Shown here one piece after another: positions 53,428 through 60,536 of a DNA stretch of 64,000 nt; position 1 is the stretch's first letter, and each line of letters begins with the position of its first letter. Source of the DNA: Ferruginibacter sp. (lineage in GTDB: Bacteria > Bacteroidota > Bacteroidia > Chitinophagales > Chitinophagaceae). Position numbers and translations under genes: made by a program. Location of the stretch: assembly GCA_016786725.1 (NCBI GenBank), contig JAEUVU010000023.1:38638-102637 (forward strand), read 5' to 3'. The notes under the pieces were generated by a model, which saw nothing but the letters and a program-made list of their open reading frames with translations, was not told where the DNA came from and searched no databases.

Positions 53428-53802
53428 TTACGGTTTATCTTTTTTGGCTTTGGGCGTATCGTCAACTGTAAAGCCCCAGTCGCCAAGCGCTTTAGGATTT
53501 TTGGTGTATTTGCCTTTGAGCACATTTTTGCTGATGCGTACAATTTCAATGATTGGCGCCAGGTCGGCATCACGCAGCCGGTAAACTTTTTCGGCCTGTT
53601 TGGAGAGCGCTTCCGCCTCCGTATGGTTGGCCAGGCATGGCTCTATACGTGGGCCGGTTACAGCCCAGTTAACCCCGTCGAGGTCTTTTAAAATAGATTT
53701 ATCGCCTTCGGCCATATGCTTTTCATACACTTTTTTTGCCAGTGTGAGGGCTTCGGGTACATTGGCAGAGATTTCTATCCTGCCTGCAGTTTTACGTGCC
53801 AT
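53428..53802 (-). CDS. Conserved hypothetical protein, 124 residues
   Basis: A small soluble, lysine-rich protein with predicted helices (PEALTLAKKVYEKHMAEG, EAEALSKQAEKVYRLRDADLAPIIEIVRISKNVL) and a C-terminal segment GDWGFTVDDTPKAKKDKP. No signal peptide, membrane segment or catalytic motif is visible. It occurs, as I recall, as a conserved hypothetical protein in several Bacteroidota. Located between the polysaccharide locus and the accessory stretch; promoter not recognised. Confidence 0.65.
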   Translation of the reverse strand: MARKTAGRIEISANVPEALTLAKKVYEKHMAEGDKSILKDLDGVNWAVTGPRIEPCLANHTEAEALSKQAEKVYRLRDADLAPIIEIVRISKNVLKGKYTKNPKALGDWGFTVDDTPKAKKDKP

Positions 53803-54531
53803 AATAATAAATTTAAAAGTTTAAAATCTGTACGATATATTATAAAAGCTAAACTATATAGTAATTTTTACAATTCAAAGAAATTTCATTTATTTTTTAC
53901 TAATTATTTTAGATTTTAGTATTTTTTATACAGTGCTGCCGGTTAATTAATCCCGAGTGTGAGTTTTATACCTTAAAATGCCACTTAATTAGCCTGAAAT
54001 GCAGATTAATTAATGCAAATGGCAGGATAATTATTCAAAAACGATGATTTTTAATAATAAACTGATGATTTTTGATAATTATTTGTCGTTTTTTATTTCA
54101 AAAATGCCTGTTACGGATAATAAATTGTAATTTTTGCAAAATAAAAACGCAATTTTATATAATAATCAGAGGTTTTTATACTAATAACCTGCTTTCTATC
54201 CAATTTTATTCCCACCAAAGCCATTATATGCTTATAAATAACTATCCTCTCTCCCACCAGTATAATACTTCACAATATCTTCACATCAAACAAACGGGCG
54301 CTGGTTTTCTATTTAAGGTTTCGCTTTTTAAATAGTAATACGGAAAACAACAAATTATACGATAGTTTATGTTTTTAAATAATCAATTATTTTTTATGTA
54401 CATTTATTGAAATCAATTTTACAGATAGGGATATAAGATGGCTTGGGCCTATTTATAAGTTGGGCTAAATTTAAATGACACAATATATACTAAATCGTAT
54501 AAGCTAATTTACCCATCTAATTTTAATTAGT
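53803..54531. other. 729-base A/T-rich gap with three imperfect 21-base tandem units
   Basis: No convincing gene. An 87-codon frame at 54072-54335 has low-complexity, coding-unlike composition. At 53976-54038 three 21-base units of the form AAATGnCAnnTTAATTA recur, and a further TTAATTA copy lies 42 bases upstream at 53943. Direct repeats GATGATTTTT also occur at about 54043 and 54064. Confidence 0.5.
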
Positions 54532-54816
54532 ATGAATGAGAATAAAATAAAAAGGCTAATAAGAGAATTTACTGCAAGCCACTTGAATGTACTCTTATCA
54601 TTATTCGTTCTTGGTGCATTCTTGATTTATATATCCCAATATATTTCAAACCAATTCCTCAATCATCTTTGCAGAGATTTAGGGATATCTCTTATTCCAA
54701 TATCATTAATAAGTTTTATTTATGAATATATCTTAAGGAAGTCTTTTCTACGGGAAATTTTTGTCCCAGCGGGGTTTTCACAGCCTACCCTCGCAACAAT
54801 AATTCTCTTTACGTGA
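54532..54816 (+). pseudogene. Truncated two-helix membrane protein gene, 3' end replaced by a palindromic repeat
   Basis: The first 77 residues look genuine: a basic N-terminus (NENKIKRLIREFTASHLN) and two hydrophobic segments (VLLSLFVLGAFLIYISQYI and LGISLIPISLISFIYEYIL) followed by RKSFLREI. From about 54762 the frame reads into a dispersed repeat (54770-54821) and gives a tail, VPAGFSQPTLATIILFT, that is typical of repeat-derived translation. The original gene was probably longer; the missing 3' part is not found before the RAYT element. The insertion therefore likely truncated it. Confidence 0.6.
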
Positions 54817-54821
54817 AACCC
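54770..54821. repeat. Palindromic repeat, copy A (GGGGTTTTCAC ... GTGAAACCC)
   Basis: Ends pair as GGGTTTTCAC / GTGAAACCC with an internal CCTACCCT...AAT...CTCTTT. Related to copy B at 58102-58153. Confidence 0.7.
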
Positions 54822-54823
54822 TT

Positions 54824-54877
54824 CCGCCGTTGTTGGTGTTCGTGCCGCTGGCTTGGCAGCAAAGCAATCACCAACAA
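54824..54877. repeat. REP-like unit flanking the RAYT (left)
   Basis: Begins CCGCCGTTGTTGGTGTTCG and ends GCAATCACCAACAA; the TTGTTGGTG and CACCAACAA ends pair. It is nearly the inverted complement of the unit at 55477-55530 (23 and 14 identical bases at the two ends). Confidence 0.85.
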
Positions 54878-54923
54878 TCAGCAGGCTGTTAAAAAATAAA
54901 TATCTTAGCGACAACAACTGCTA

Positions 54924-55441
54924 ATGACAAACATAATAACCGAATACCCTCAATTCTTCACTGCCACCAACCTGGAATGGAAAAAGCTGCTGAAACCAGA
55001 TAAATACAAAGACATCATTATTGAAAGCCTTCGTTTTTTAGTAAGAGAAAAACGGATCATACTGTATGCTTTTGTTATAATGGAAAACCACCTGCACCTG
55101 ATATGGCAAATGCAGGCAGGCATAAAGCCACAGGATGTTCAAAGAGACTTTTTAAAATATACGGCACAAAAATAAAAATGGATTTACAGAAGAATCATCC
55201 TGCTGTGCTGAGCCAGTTTAAGGTAAAAACAAAAGACAGAACATACCAGTTCTGGGAAAGAAATGCATTGAGTATAGAACTAAGTACAGAAAAAGTGTTT
55301 CAGCAAAAATTAGATTACATTCATGATAATCCTGTGAGAGCAGGATTGTGCATATTGCCGGAGCAATATCGTTATTCATCGGCGTCTTTATATGAACTTA
55401 ATAAAACAGTATGGGATTTTTTAACGCATTCAAAAGATTAG
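54924..55441 (+). pseudogene. REP-associated tyrosine transposase (RAYT / TnpA_REP), split by a one-base shift
   Basis: The first frame (54924-55175) has the HUH motif in MENHLHLIWQM; the second, in -1 register (to 55441), has FWERNALSIEL, and QKLDYIHDNPVRAGL with the conserved tyrosine. Together they give about 172 residues, the usual RAYT length. The break is at the A5 run 55168-55172, where one extra A would join the frames as TAQKIKMDLQ. RAYTs act on REP-type hairpins by single-strand cleavage; the matching inverted units flank the gene. Either inactive or affected by a base-calling error. Confidence 0.85.
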
Positions 55442-55476
55442 GAGTGGGAGTTAAATGGTAAAAGCAGTAGGCTGTG

Positions 55477-55530
55477 TTGTTGGTGATTGCCCGGCTTCAT
55501 TGCCTTCGGCACGAACACCAACAACGGCGG
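55477..55530. repeat. REP-like unit flanking the RAYT (right)
   Basis: TTGTTGGTGATTGC ... CGGCACGAACACCAACAAC plus GGCGG: the inverted partner of 54824-54877. Confidence 0.85.
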
Positions 55531-55632
55531 AACTATCATAGCTTTATATTTACAAAATGGAGACCAGTTACCATTTCAAAAACGGGGCGGCATCGAAAAG
55601 CCGTATAAGCAGGAATTTTAAAACTAAATTAT

Positions 55633-56100
55633 ATGAAACAATTATTTTCATTATCACTGTTCATGCTCTTGTCTTGCATCGGATTTTCTCAATACATTCA
55701 TATATTTCCTTTAGAAGGTAAGAATGCATGTGGAACGAATAAAACAACAAAATTTATAATTGTTCAGGGAGCTAATTGTGAGCAACTTTATAATCAGGGA
55801 ATAGACCAAACAGAAAAACTAAAAGCTTATGGGCAAAGTGTAAGAACTTCATGGCACAATTGCGGGGATGGCCCATACTCACCAAAAGGGAAGTATATAG
55901 CAATTGTAAGCAGGCTTTTACCAGATGGTGAATGCTTTATGAGAGTATGGGAGGTTGGATTCGGCAATAGCAAAGCCGACGCTATAAAAAATGCAAAAGG
56001 TCAGTTTAGCGGTTTTGAGGAAAGTAAGGATGATGTGGTAGAATATTCAGGGCTTGTTACATCTTCAATACCAGACCCCACTTTAAAATACAAGGACTAA
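55633..56100 (+). CDS. Secreted hypothetical protein, 155 residues
   Basis: A signal peptide (MKQLFSLSLFMLLSCIGFSQ, cleaved about residue 19) is followed by about 135 residues with four mature cysteines (NACGTN, GANCEQL, HNCGDG, GECFMR). SKADAIKNAKGQF near residues 117-129 is of the kind seen in DUF4189-like small secreted proteins, but I cannot assign a family. The gene lies between RAYT-associated repeats and a palindromic terminator, inside the accessory stretch. Confidence 0.65.
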   Translation: MKQLFSLSLFMLLSCIGFSQYIHIFPLEGKNACGTNKTTKFIIVQGANCEQLYNQGIDQTEKLKAYGQSVRTSWHNCGDGPYSPKGKYIAIVSRLLPDGECFMRVWEVGFGNSKADAIKNAKGQFSGFEESKDDVVEYSGLVTSSIPDPTLKYKD

Positions 56101-56159
56101 CTTACCAGACAGAAAACCTGCCCATAACATCGGGTTTTAAGCAAATTTTGCGGAAACAT

Positions 56160-56180
56160 CCGAAGTTTTGAAAACTTCGG
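56160..56180. repeat. Palindrome CCGAAGTTTT/AAAACTTCGG (copy 1), possible terminator
   Basis: A 21-base palindrome (10-bp arms, one-base centre) between the convergent 55633 and HxlR genes. A related copy is at 57295-57321. Confidence 0.75.
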
Positions 56181-56194
56181 AAGTCTGTGTTGCA

Positions 56195-56611
56195 TCAACG
56201 TTTTTTCAGGCTTTCTGTTAACTGCTTAATGAACCCTTCCCTATCCTTTTTCACCATTTTTGCAAACCCTGCAGCATAAGGATGAACCTGCTCGTGTTGC
56301 TGCGACCAAAAGATAATTTCAATTAAAACCGGCACCAGGTCTATCCCTTTTTGGGTTAATTTGTAAACCCCTTTCAGTTTATGACCGGGATGCTTATGTT
56401 TCGAAATAATGCCGCTGCATTCAAGTAAAGCAAGCCGGTCGGCAAGAATATTGGTGGCAATTTTTTCTTCTGAGCTTAAAAAATCGCCGTAGGTGTTTTT
56501 ATCAGTGAACATTAAATCACGGATAATCAGCAGCGACCATTTATCACCAAAAATGTCCAGCGCTGTACTGATAGGGCAAGCTGAACGAAAGGCTATTTTC
56601 TTTTTCTTCAC
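56195..56611 (-). CDS. HxlR-family winged-helix transcriptional regulator
   Basis: The core is diagnostic: CPISTALDIFGDKWSLLIIRDLMF, then DFLSSEEKIATNILADRLALLECSGIISKHKHPGHKLKGVYKLTQKGIDL. Such regulators respond to redox or electrophile stress and bind palindromes. I favour the GTG at 56611 as start, giving about 138 residues; the ATG further up (56644) lies inside the operator palindrome and would add eleven unlikely residues (QVLFFCTFVF). It is divergent from the VOC gene and probably represses it and itself. Confidence 0.88.
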   Translation of the reverse strand: MKKKKIAFRSACPISTALDIFGDKWSLLIIRDLMFTDKNTYGDFLSSEEKIATNILADRLALLECSGIISKHKHPGHKLKGVYKLTQKGIDLVPVLIEIIFWSQQHEQVHPYAAGFAKMVKKDREGFIKQLTESLKKR

Positions 56612-56630
56612 AAAAACAAAAGTACAAAAA

Positions 56631-56659
56631 AATAATACTTGCATTTTACAAGTATTATT
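56631..56659. promoter_or_regulatory. HxlR operator, perfect inverted repeat
   Basis: AATAATACTTG and CAAGTATTATT are 11-base arms separated by seven bases, between the divergent HxlR and VOC genes. Confidence 0.7.
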
Positions 56660-56731
56660 CCTTTCTTTGCTGCTACCAAATAAACTAAAAAAAGTAAACC
56701 ATAATTTTTAAACAATTAAAATTAAAAAAGT

Positions 56732-57103
56732 ATGACAAACGCAATTAACTGGTTTGAGATTCCGGCAACCGATTTCGCAAGAGCAAAAAAATTTTATGAA
56801 GCATTATTTGATGCAGAGATAATGGAAATGCCATTTCCGGCCGGCAAATATGGTATGTTACCTGCCGATATGCAAAACGGCGGCATTGGAGGCGGTATTG
56901 TTCAGGCAGATGGTTTTGAGCCCTCTGATAAAGGAACGGTGGTGTACCTGAACGGTGGTGATGATCTCAGTGTACCACTTTCAAAAGTAGAAGCTGCAGG
57001 AGGTAAAGTTGTTCTGCCAAAAACAGCAATTGGCCCCAATGGATTTATGGCGCATTTTATGGATACAGAGGGGAATAGAGTTGCATTACATTCTATGAAA
57101 TAA
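56732..57103 (+). CDS. VOC-superfamily (glyoxalase-like) protein
   Basis: A 123-residue protein of two babbb modules: INWFEIPATDFARAKKFYEALFDAEI begins the fold, MPFPAGKYGMLPADM and GGIGGGIVQADG follow, and FMAHFMDTEGNRVALHSMK ends it, as in the bleomycin-resistance/glyoxalase group of YdbC-like proteins. A metal or small molecule could be bound through the glutamate and histidine near the C-terminus, but the substrate is unknown. It is divergent from the HxlR gene across a shared operator, so it is probably HxlR-controlled. Confidence 0.88.
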   Translation: MTNAINWFEIPATDFARAKKFYEALFDAEIMEMPFPAGKYGMLPADMQNGGIGGGIVQADGFEPSDKGTVVYLNGGDDLSVPLSKVEAAGGKVVLPKTAIGPNGFMAHFMDTEGNRVALHSMK

Positions 57104-57188
57104 AACCAGGTAAAGTTCTAAGAAAGTAAAGTCATTAATAAAATTGAAATTCGTTTTTACGGGCCCCTTGTGTGTATCATCCCACAAT

Positions 57189-57272
57189 GATACTTTTGTC
57201 TCAGCGGGTTTTTTGCAGCCTTTTTTAAGATAAGCTGCTCTTTTGTGAAACCCGCTGAGATAAAAAAGTATC
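57189..57272. repeat. Large hairpin (inverted repeat, copy C of the gtgaaaccc family)
   Basis: GATACTTTTGTCTCAGCGGG (57189-57208) pairs with CCCGCTGAGATAAAAAAGTATC-type sequence ending at 57272, giving a stem of about 23 bp. The inner part GGGTTT ... GTGAAACCC relates it to copies A and B. Confidence 0.75.
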
Positions 57273-57294
57273 TGCAAAGACAGTACGCTGCATT

Positions 57295-57321
57295 AAGACT
57301 TCCGAAGTTTTGAAAACTTCG
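57295..57321. repeat. Palindrome CCGAAGTTTT/AAAACTTCG (copy 2)
   Basis: The inverted copy of the element at 56160-56186, at the end of the DUF2202 gene; it may serve as a bidirectional terminator. Confidence 0.7.
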
Positions 57322-57332
57322 AAAGAATGCAT

Positions 57333-57956
57333 CTATCCCTCACAATATTTACCCTCCCTGCATTTGTTTTGTTCTTCCTTATCAGTATTGATAATATCTT
57401 CAAACTCCCTGGTAGTAAGAATAATTGGCAAATAATTTATTCCATTCGCTTTTAACCGGCGTACAAAAGCACGCAGGTGATTTTCAGAAGCCATTTTAAG
57501 GTAAGCATAGGTTTCTGAAACAGGTTTACTAACTGTACTTTTCTGGTACCTGTTTAAATCTGAAATATCCAGTTCTTCTATCATGGCCCCCACTTTAAGC
57601 GCCTCATTAAGGGATTGACTGCCTGAATGGATCAGTTCACTATAATACTTCTGCAATGAGGCATTAAGGAATATCCCGGGTTTTTCATTTCCATCTGTTA
57701 CAGGGTCTGCCAATTTATATGACACGATCAATGCTTTCATTCTGTTCATATGAATCTGTTCGTTTTTGCGGATATTGCCAAAGGGATTAACCTGCCATTT
57801 AGCATATAGTGAATCATAAATATCTCTGGCCAGTTTCTCTTCTTCTCTCATGTAAACAATACCTTGCATTTCGTTTTCACTCAGGGAATCTGACCGTTGA
57901 CCGTATGAAGTAGCAGAAATTACAATTACGGCTACAATCGACGTTAGTACTTTCAT
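57333..57956 (-). CDS. DUF2202 (ferritin-like) domain protein, secreted
   Basis: A signal peptide (KVLTSIVAVIVISATSYGQ, residues 2-20) is followed by a ferritin-like helical domain: VYMREEEKLARDIYDSLYAKWQVNPFGNIRKNEQIHMNRMKALI (about 33-76), GAMIEELDISDLNRY, and SENHLRAFVRRLKANG (about 157-172). The glutamates and histidine (EEEKLARD, NEQIHM, EELD, ENHLR) are placed as in four-helix di-metal carriers. Its role is unknown. Cysteines near the end (KCREGKYCEG) may form a disulfide. Confidence 0.85.
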   Translation of the reverse strand: MKVLTSIVAVIVISATSYGQRSDSLSENEMQGIVYMREEEKLARDIYDSLYAKWQVNPFGNIRKNEQIHMNRMKALIVSYKLADPVTDGNEKPGIFLNASLQKYYSELIHSGSQSLNEALKVGAMIEELDISDLNRYQKSTVSKPVSETYAYLKMASENHLRAFVRRLKANGINYLPIILTTREFEDIINTDKEEQNKCREGKYCEG

Positions 57957-58207
57957 ATAAATTTATTTTAGTGTTATAAAATTACCCTAAGCTTATATCA
58001 TTGTATGTAACTTATGTAACAATGCCTGCCTGCAACACATTCAGATCAAAAAAGCCAATCATGTTGAAAACCAACAACAACTACCCTGCTGCTTTCATCC
58101 CGGAGGGGTTTCACCATTCTACCCTATCGCTATAATGCTCTTTCGTGAAACCCAAACAGTTCTCACTAAAATTGCAGCCTCTTTAAAAAAAAAAAAAATG
58201 AAAAAAA
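57957..58207. other. Intergenic stretch with repeat copy B and a 14-base A run
   Basis: No gene seen. It holds repeat copy B (58102-58153) and the homopolymer 58185-58198 (A14), which ends just before the -33 element of the following ArsR promoter. Confidence 0.6.
58102..58153. repeat. Palindromic repeat, copy B (GGGGTTTCAC ... GTGAAACCC)
   Basis: Matches copy A in arms and centre (CTACCCT..CGC..AATGCTCTTT). Confidence 0.7.
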
Positions 58208-58243
58208 TTTGCGAAACCGAAAAGTTGCATATATATTTGCAAC
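58208..58243 (+). promoter_or_regulatory. Promoter and operator of the ArsR-type operon
   Basis: TTTG (58208-58211), 20 bases, then TATATTTG (58232-58239): a full Bacteroidota -33/-7 promoter. GTTGCA (58224-58229) and TGCAAC (58238-58243) form a palindrome over the -7 element, a natural autorepressor site. Confidence 0.7.
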
Positions 58244-58270
58244 CAATTAGTTTCATAATTATAAGCACCC

Positions 58271-58594
58271 ATGCGCAGAGATATTTTCCAGGCAATTGCC
58301 GACCCAACAAGAAGGGCCATAATAGCCATCATTGCCTTACAGGCAATGACACCTAATGCCATTGCCGACAATTTTAACACAACCAGGCAGGCAATTTCAA
58401 AACACTTGCGCATTTTAACCGAATGCGAACTGGTGAAGCAGGAACAAAAAGGGCGGGAAATTTACTATTCACTTGAGATTGAAAAAATGAAAGAAATAGA
58501 TAAATGGCTGGAGCAATACCGCCAGCTCTGGGAAACCCGCTTTACCCAATTAGACAATTTATTATCAACCATTAAAAAAACTAAAAAATGTTAA
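58271..58594 (+). CDS. ArsR-family winged-helix regulator
   Basis: A 107-residue regulator: MRRDIFQAIADPTRRAIIAIIALQAMTPNAIADNFNTTRQAISKHLRILTECELVKQEQKGREIYYSL covers the whole DNA-binding domain. The metal-binding cysteine motif of ArsR/SmtB (ELCVCDL) is absent, so it belongs to the group paired with AHSA1-type genes rather than to metal sensors. It overlaps the next gene by seven bases and probably represses its own operon through the palindrome at 58224-58243. Confidence 0.92.
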   Translation: MRRDIFQAIADPTRRAIIAIIALQAMTPNAIADNFNTTRQAISKHLRILTECELVKQEQKGREIYYSLEIEKMKEIDKWLEQYRQLWETRFTQLDNLLSTIKKTKKC

Positions 58595-59115
58595 ACGAAG
58601 AGCAAAGCCGCCCGGCGGGAAATAATTTACTTTTTGACTTTACCGTTGACAAATCAACCAAAACTGTATTGGTACAAAAAGAATTTAATGCTGAACTTTC
58701 ACTGGTTTGGGATGCATTTACAAAAGCGGAAATGCTTGATAAATGGTGGGCGCCAAAACCATTTACATCTAAAACAATATTCATGGATTTTAAACCAGGC
58801 GGGCGAAGATTTTATGCAATGGTAAGTGCAGAAGGAATTGAATTAAATTATTCGGTTCAAACATACAAAGCTATTTCACCAAAAACTAATTTTAAGTTTG
58901 TAAGTATGTTTGCTGATAAAGACGAGAACCCTTTTCCTCCGGGTTCAGACTGGGACTTGAATTTTACGGAAGAAAATAAAATAACCACAGTGCGTATTTC
59001 CATCTACAATGAATCGCTTGAAAGGATGGAAAAAATGATTGAAATGGGCTTTAAAGAAGGCTTTACCATGACATTGAATGAACTCGAAAACTTATTACCA
59101 ACTTTAACTAAATAA
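58588..59115 (+). CDS. SRPBCC / AHSA1-family protein
   Basis: A 175-residue START-like fold (STKTVLVQKEFNAELSLVWDAFTKAEMLDKWWAPKPFTSKTIFMDFKPGGRRFYAM) of the Activator of Hsp90 ATPase homologue 1-like group, which binds hydrophobic ligands. In many bacteria these genes sit directly behind an ArsR regulator, as here (seven-base overlap). Ligand and function are unknown. Confidence 0.9.
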   Translation: MLNEEQSRPAGNNLLFDFTVDKSTKTVLVQKEFNAELSLVWDAFTKAEMLDKWWAPKPFTSKTIFMDFKPGGRRFYAMVSAEGIELNYSVQTYKAISPKTNFKFVSMFADKDENPFPPGSDWDLNFTEENKITTVRISIYNESLERMEKMIEMGFKEGFTMTLNELENLLPTLTK

Positions 59116-59119
59116 CGAA

Positions 59120-59722
59120 ATGAAAAAGTTTATAATTGCAGCGCTCATTACAGCAACCCTGGCGGGTTGCGGAGATGCTCAAAAGGGCCACAAAGACAGT
59201 AAAGCCGATACCTTGTTAAATCAAACTTCCGTAAATAAAACCGGTATGATCGCTCAAAAAATAACGCCCGCTCTCTGGGTTGATAAAGATGCAAAAGCAG
59301 TAGTAAATTATTACCTGTCTATTTTTAAAGATGGTAAACTGAAAGAATATCATCAGTATAAAAATCCACCGGAAGCAAAAGCCCAGGGCGGTCAGGACAG
59401 TTTTGAAACAGCCGTTATGGAAATTGCGGGTATGGAATTCAGTATCCTGGCGGCAGGCCCCTACTTTAAATTCAATGAATCTGTTTCGTTTGTTGTTAAT
59501 TGCAAAGACCAGGCAGAAGTTGATTATTACTGGGCTGCTTTAACTGCAAACGGTGGCGAAGAAGGGGCTTGCGGCTGGTGTAAAGACAAATATGGCTTAT
59601 CGTGGCAGGTTGTTCCTGTTGAATATTTTGAGCTTATCAACAGCGATGACCCTAAGGTTAGGGAAAAGGCGATGAAGAATACCCTGAAACAAAAAAAACT
59701 GATACTCTCTGAACTTAAATAA
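59120..59722 (+). CDS. PhnB-like VOC protein, lipoprotein
   Basis: A 200-residue protein with a lipoprotein signal (AALITATLAGC-GDA, cysteine 17) followed by a PhnB/3-demethylubiquinone-methyltransferase-like VOC domain: QKITPALWVDKDAKAVVNYYLSIFKDG (about 50-76), MEIAGMEFSILAAGPYFKFNESVSFVVNCKDQAEVDYYWAAL, then CGWCKDKYGLSWQVVPVEYFEL. It comes four bases after the AHSA1 gene. An envelope-anchored form of this usually cytoplasmic domain is unusual. Function unknown. Confidence 0.85.
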   Translation: MKKFIIAALITATLAGCGDAQKGHKDSKADTLLNQTSVNKTGMIAQKITPALWVDKDAKAVVNYYLSIFKDGKLKEYHQYKNPPEAKAQGGQDSFETAVMEIAGMEFSILAAGPYFKFNESVSFVVNCKDQAEVDYYWAALTANGGEEGACGWCKDKYGLSWQVVPVEYFELINSDDPKVREKAMKNTLKQKKLILSELK

Positions 59723-59726
59723 GGGC

Positions 59727-60491
59727 TTGCAGATGAAACGTAAAATCAAAAAATGGACCTTTCGGCTGGCGGTAACAGGATTGTTTATTGCAGGGCTGCT
59801 GCTGGTTATTATTCTTAACCCCGTTTTAACCTACGCCAACAAAACGGAACATAATAACCACACCCTCTTTCATAATAAACCACTTGACCCTGCAGTATTA
59901 ACCACGCTTGACCAGGCTGCAGAACTTTTGAAAGCAAGCGAATTTTATAACCCAAAACTACGGCTTGATATATGTTTGAATGACGGCTCAAAATACCCGG
60001 AACTGATAAAAGCATTACGTGGGCAGGCTTTTGCATGGGGCTTTTACAACAAAGTAATTATGCAGGGAAATGCAGATTTTAAAAAAGGTTATGTTAAATT
60101 AAACGGGTACAAATGGAATTTGACACAACTGTTGGCCCACGAAATGACACACTGCCTGCAGTTTGATGAACTGGGTTTTTGGAAATCAAAACCCATTGCC
60201 AATATTCCAAATTGGAAATGGGAAGGCTATGCAGAATATGTATCCCGCCAAAATGACGACCAAAAAAACCTTTTTAAAAACATAACCCGGCTTATCGGGG
60301 CCAATAAGAATAGCTGGGAAATAATTTTTGCAGATAATACAATTGCACCAAGGGCATATTACGAATACTGGATTTTAGTTCAGTATTGTATGGATATTAA
60401 AAAAATGACTTACAAACAAATGCTTGCAGATACAAAAGGTGAGCAGGCTGTTAAGGAGGAAATGATGCGCTGGTTTTACACACAGCGATAA
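59727..60491 (+). CDS. Membrane-anchored putative zinc metallopeptidase (HExxH)
   Basis: A 254-residue protein with one N-terminal membrane segment (LAVTGLFIAGLLLVIILNPVL, about 11-31) and a periplasmic domain that contains HEMTH (in LLAHEMTHCLQFDEL) and a later WEGYAEYVS whose glutamate is placed like the third zinc ligand of gluzincins. Substrate unknown. Coding begins five bases after the PhnB-like gene, in the ArsR operon. Confidence 0.75.
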   Translation: MQMKRKIKKWTFRLAVTGLFIAGLLLVIILNPVLTYANKTEHNNHTLFHNKPLDPAVLTTLDQAAELLKASEFYNPKLRLDICLNDGSKYPELIKALRGQAFAWGFYNKVIMQGNADFKKGYVKLNGYKWNLTQLLAHEMTHCLQFDELGFWKSKPIANIPNWKWEGYAEYVSRQNDDQKNLFKNITRLIGANKNSWEIIFADNTIAPRAYYEYWILVQYCMDIKKMTYKQMLADTKGEQAVKEEMMRWFYTQR

Positions 60492-60536
60492 AAGCTATCA
60501 GCTGGATTCAGGAAATATCAGCTTTATTTAATAAAC

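Noticed and set aside
54072..54335. 87-codon frame in the A/T-rich gap
   Set aside because: Low-complexity composition (I, N, Y, F rich), no recognisable motif or promoter.
56120..56157. attC-like end (CCCATAACATCGGGTTTT)
   Set aside because: Only one side is present; no partner site, integrase or cassette series was found.
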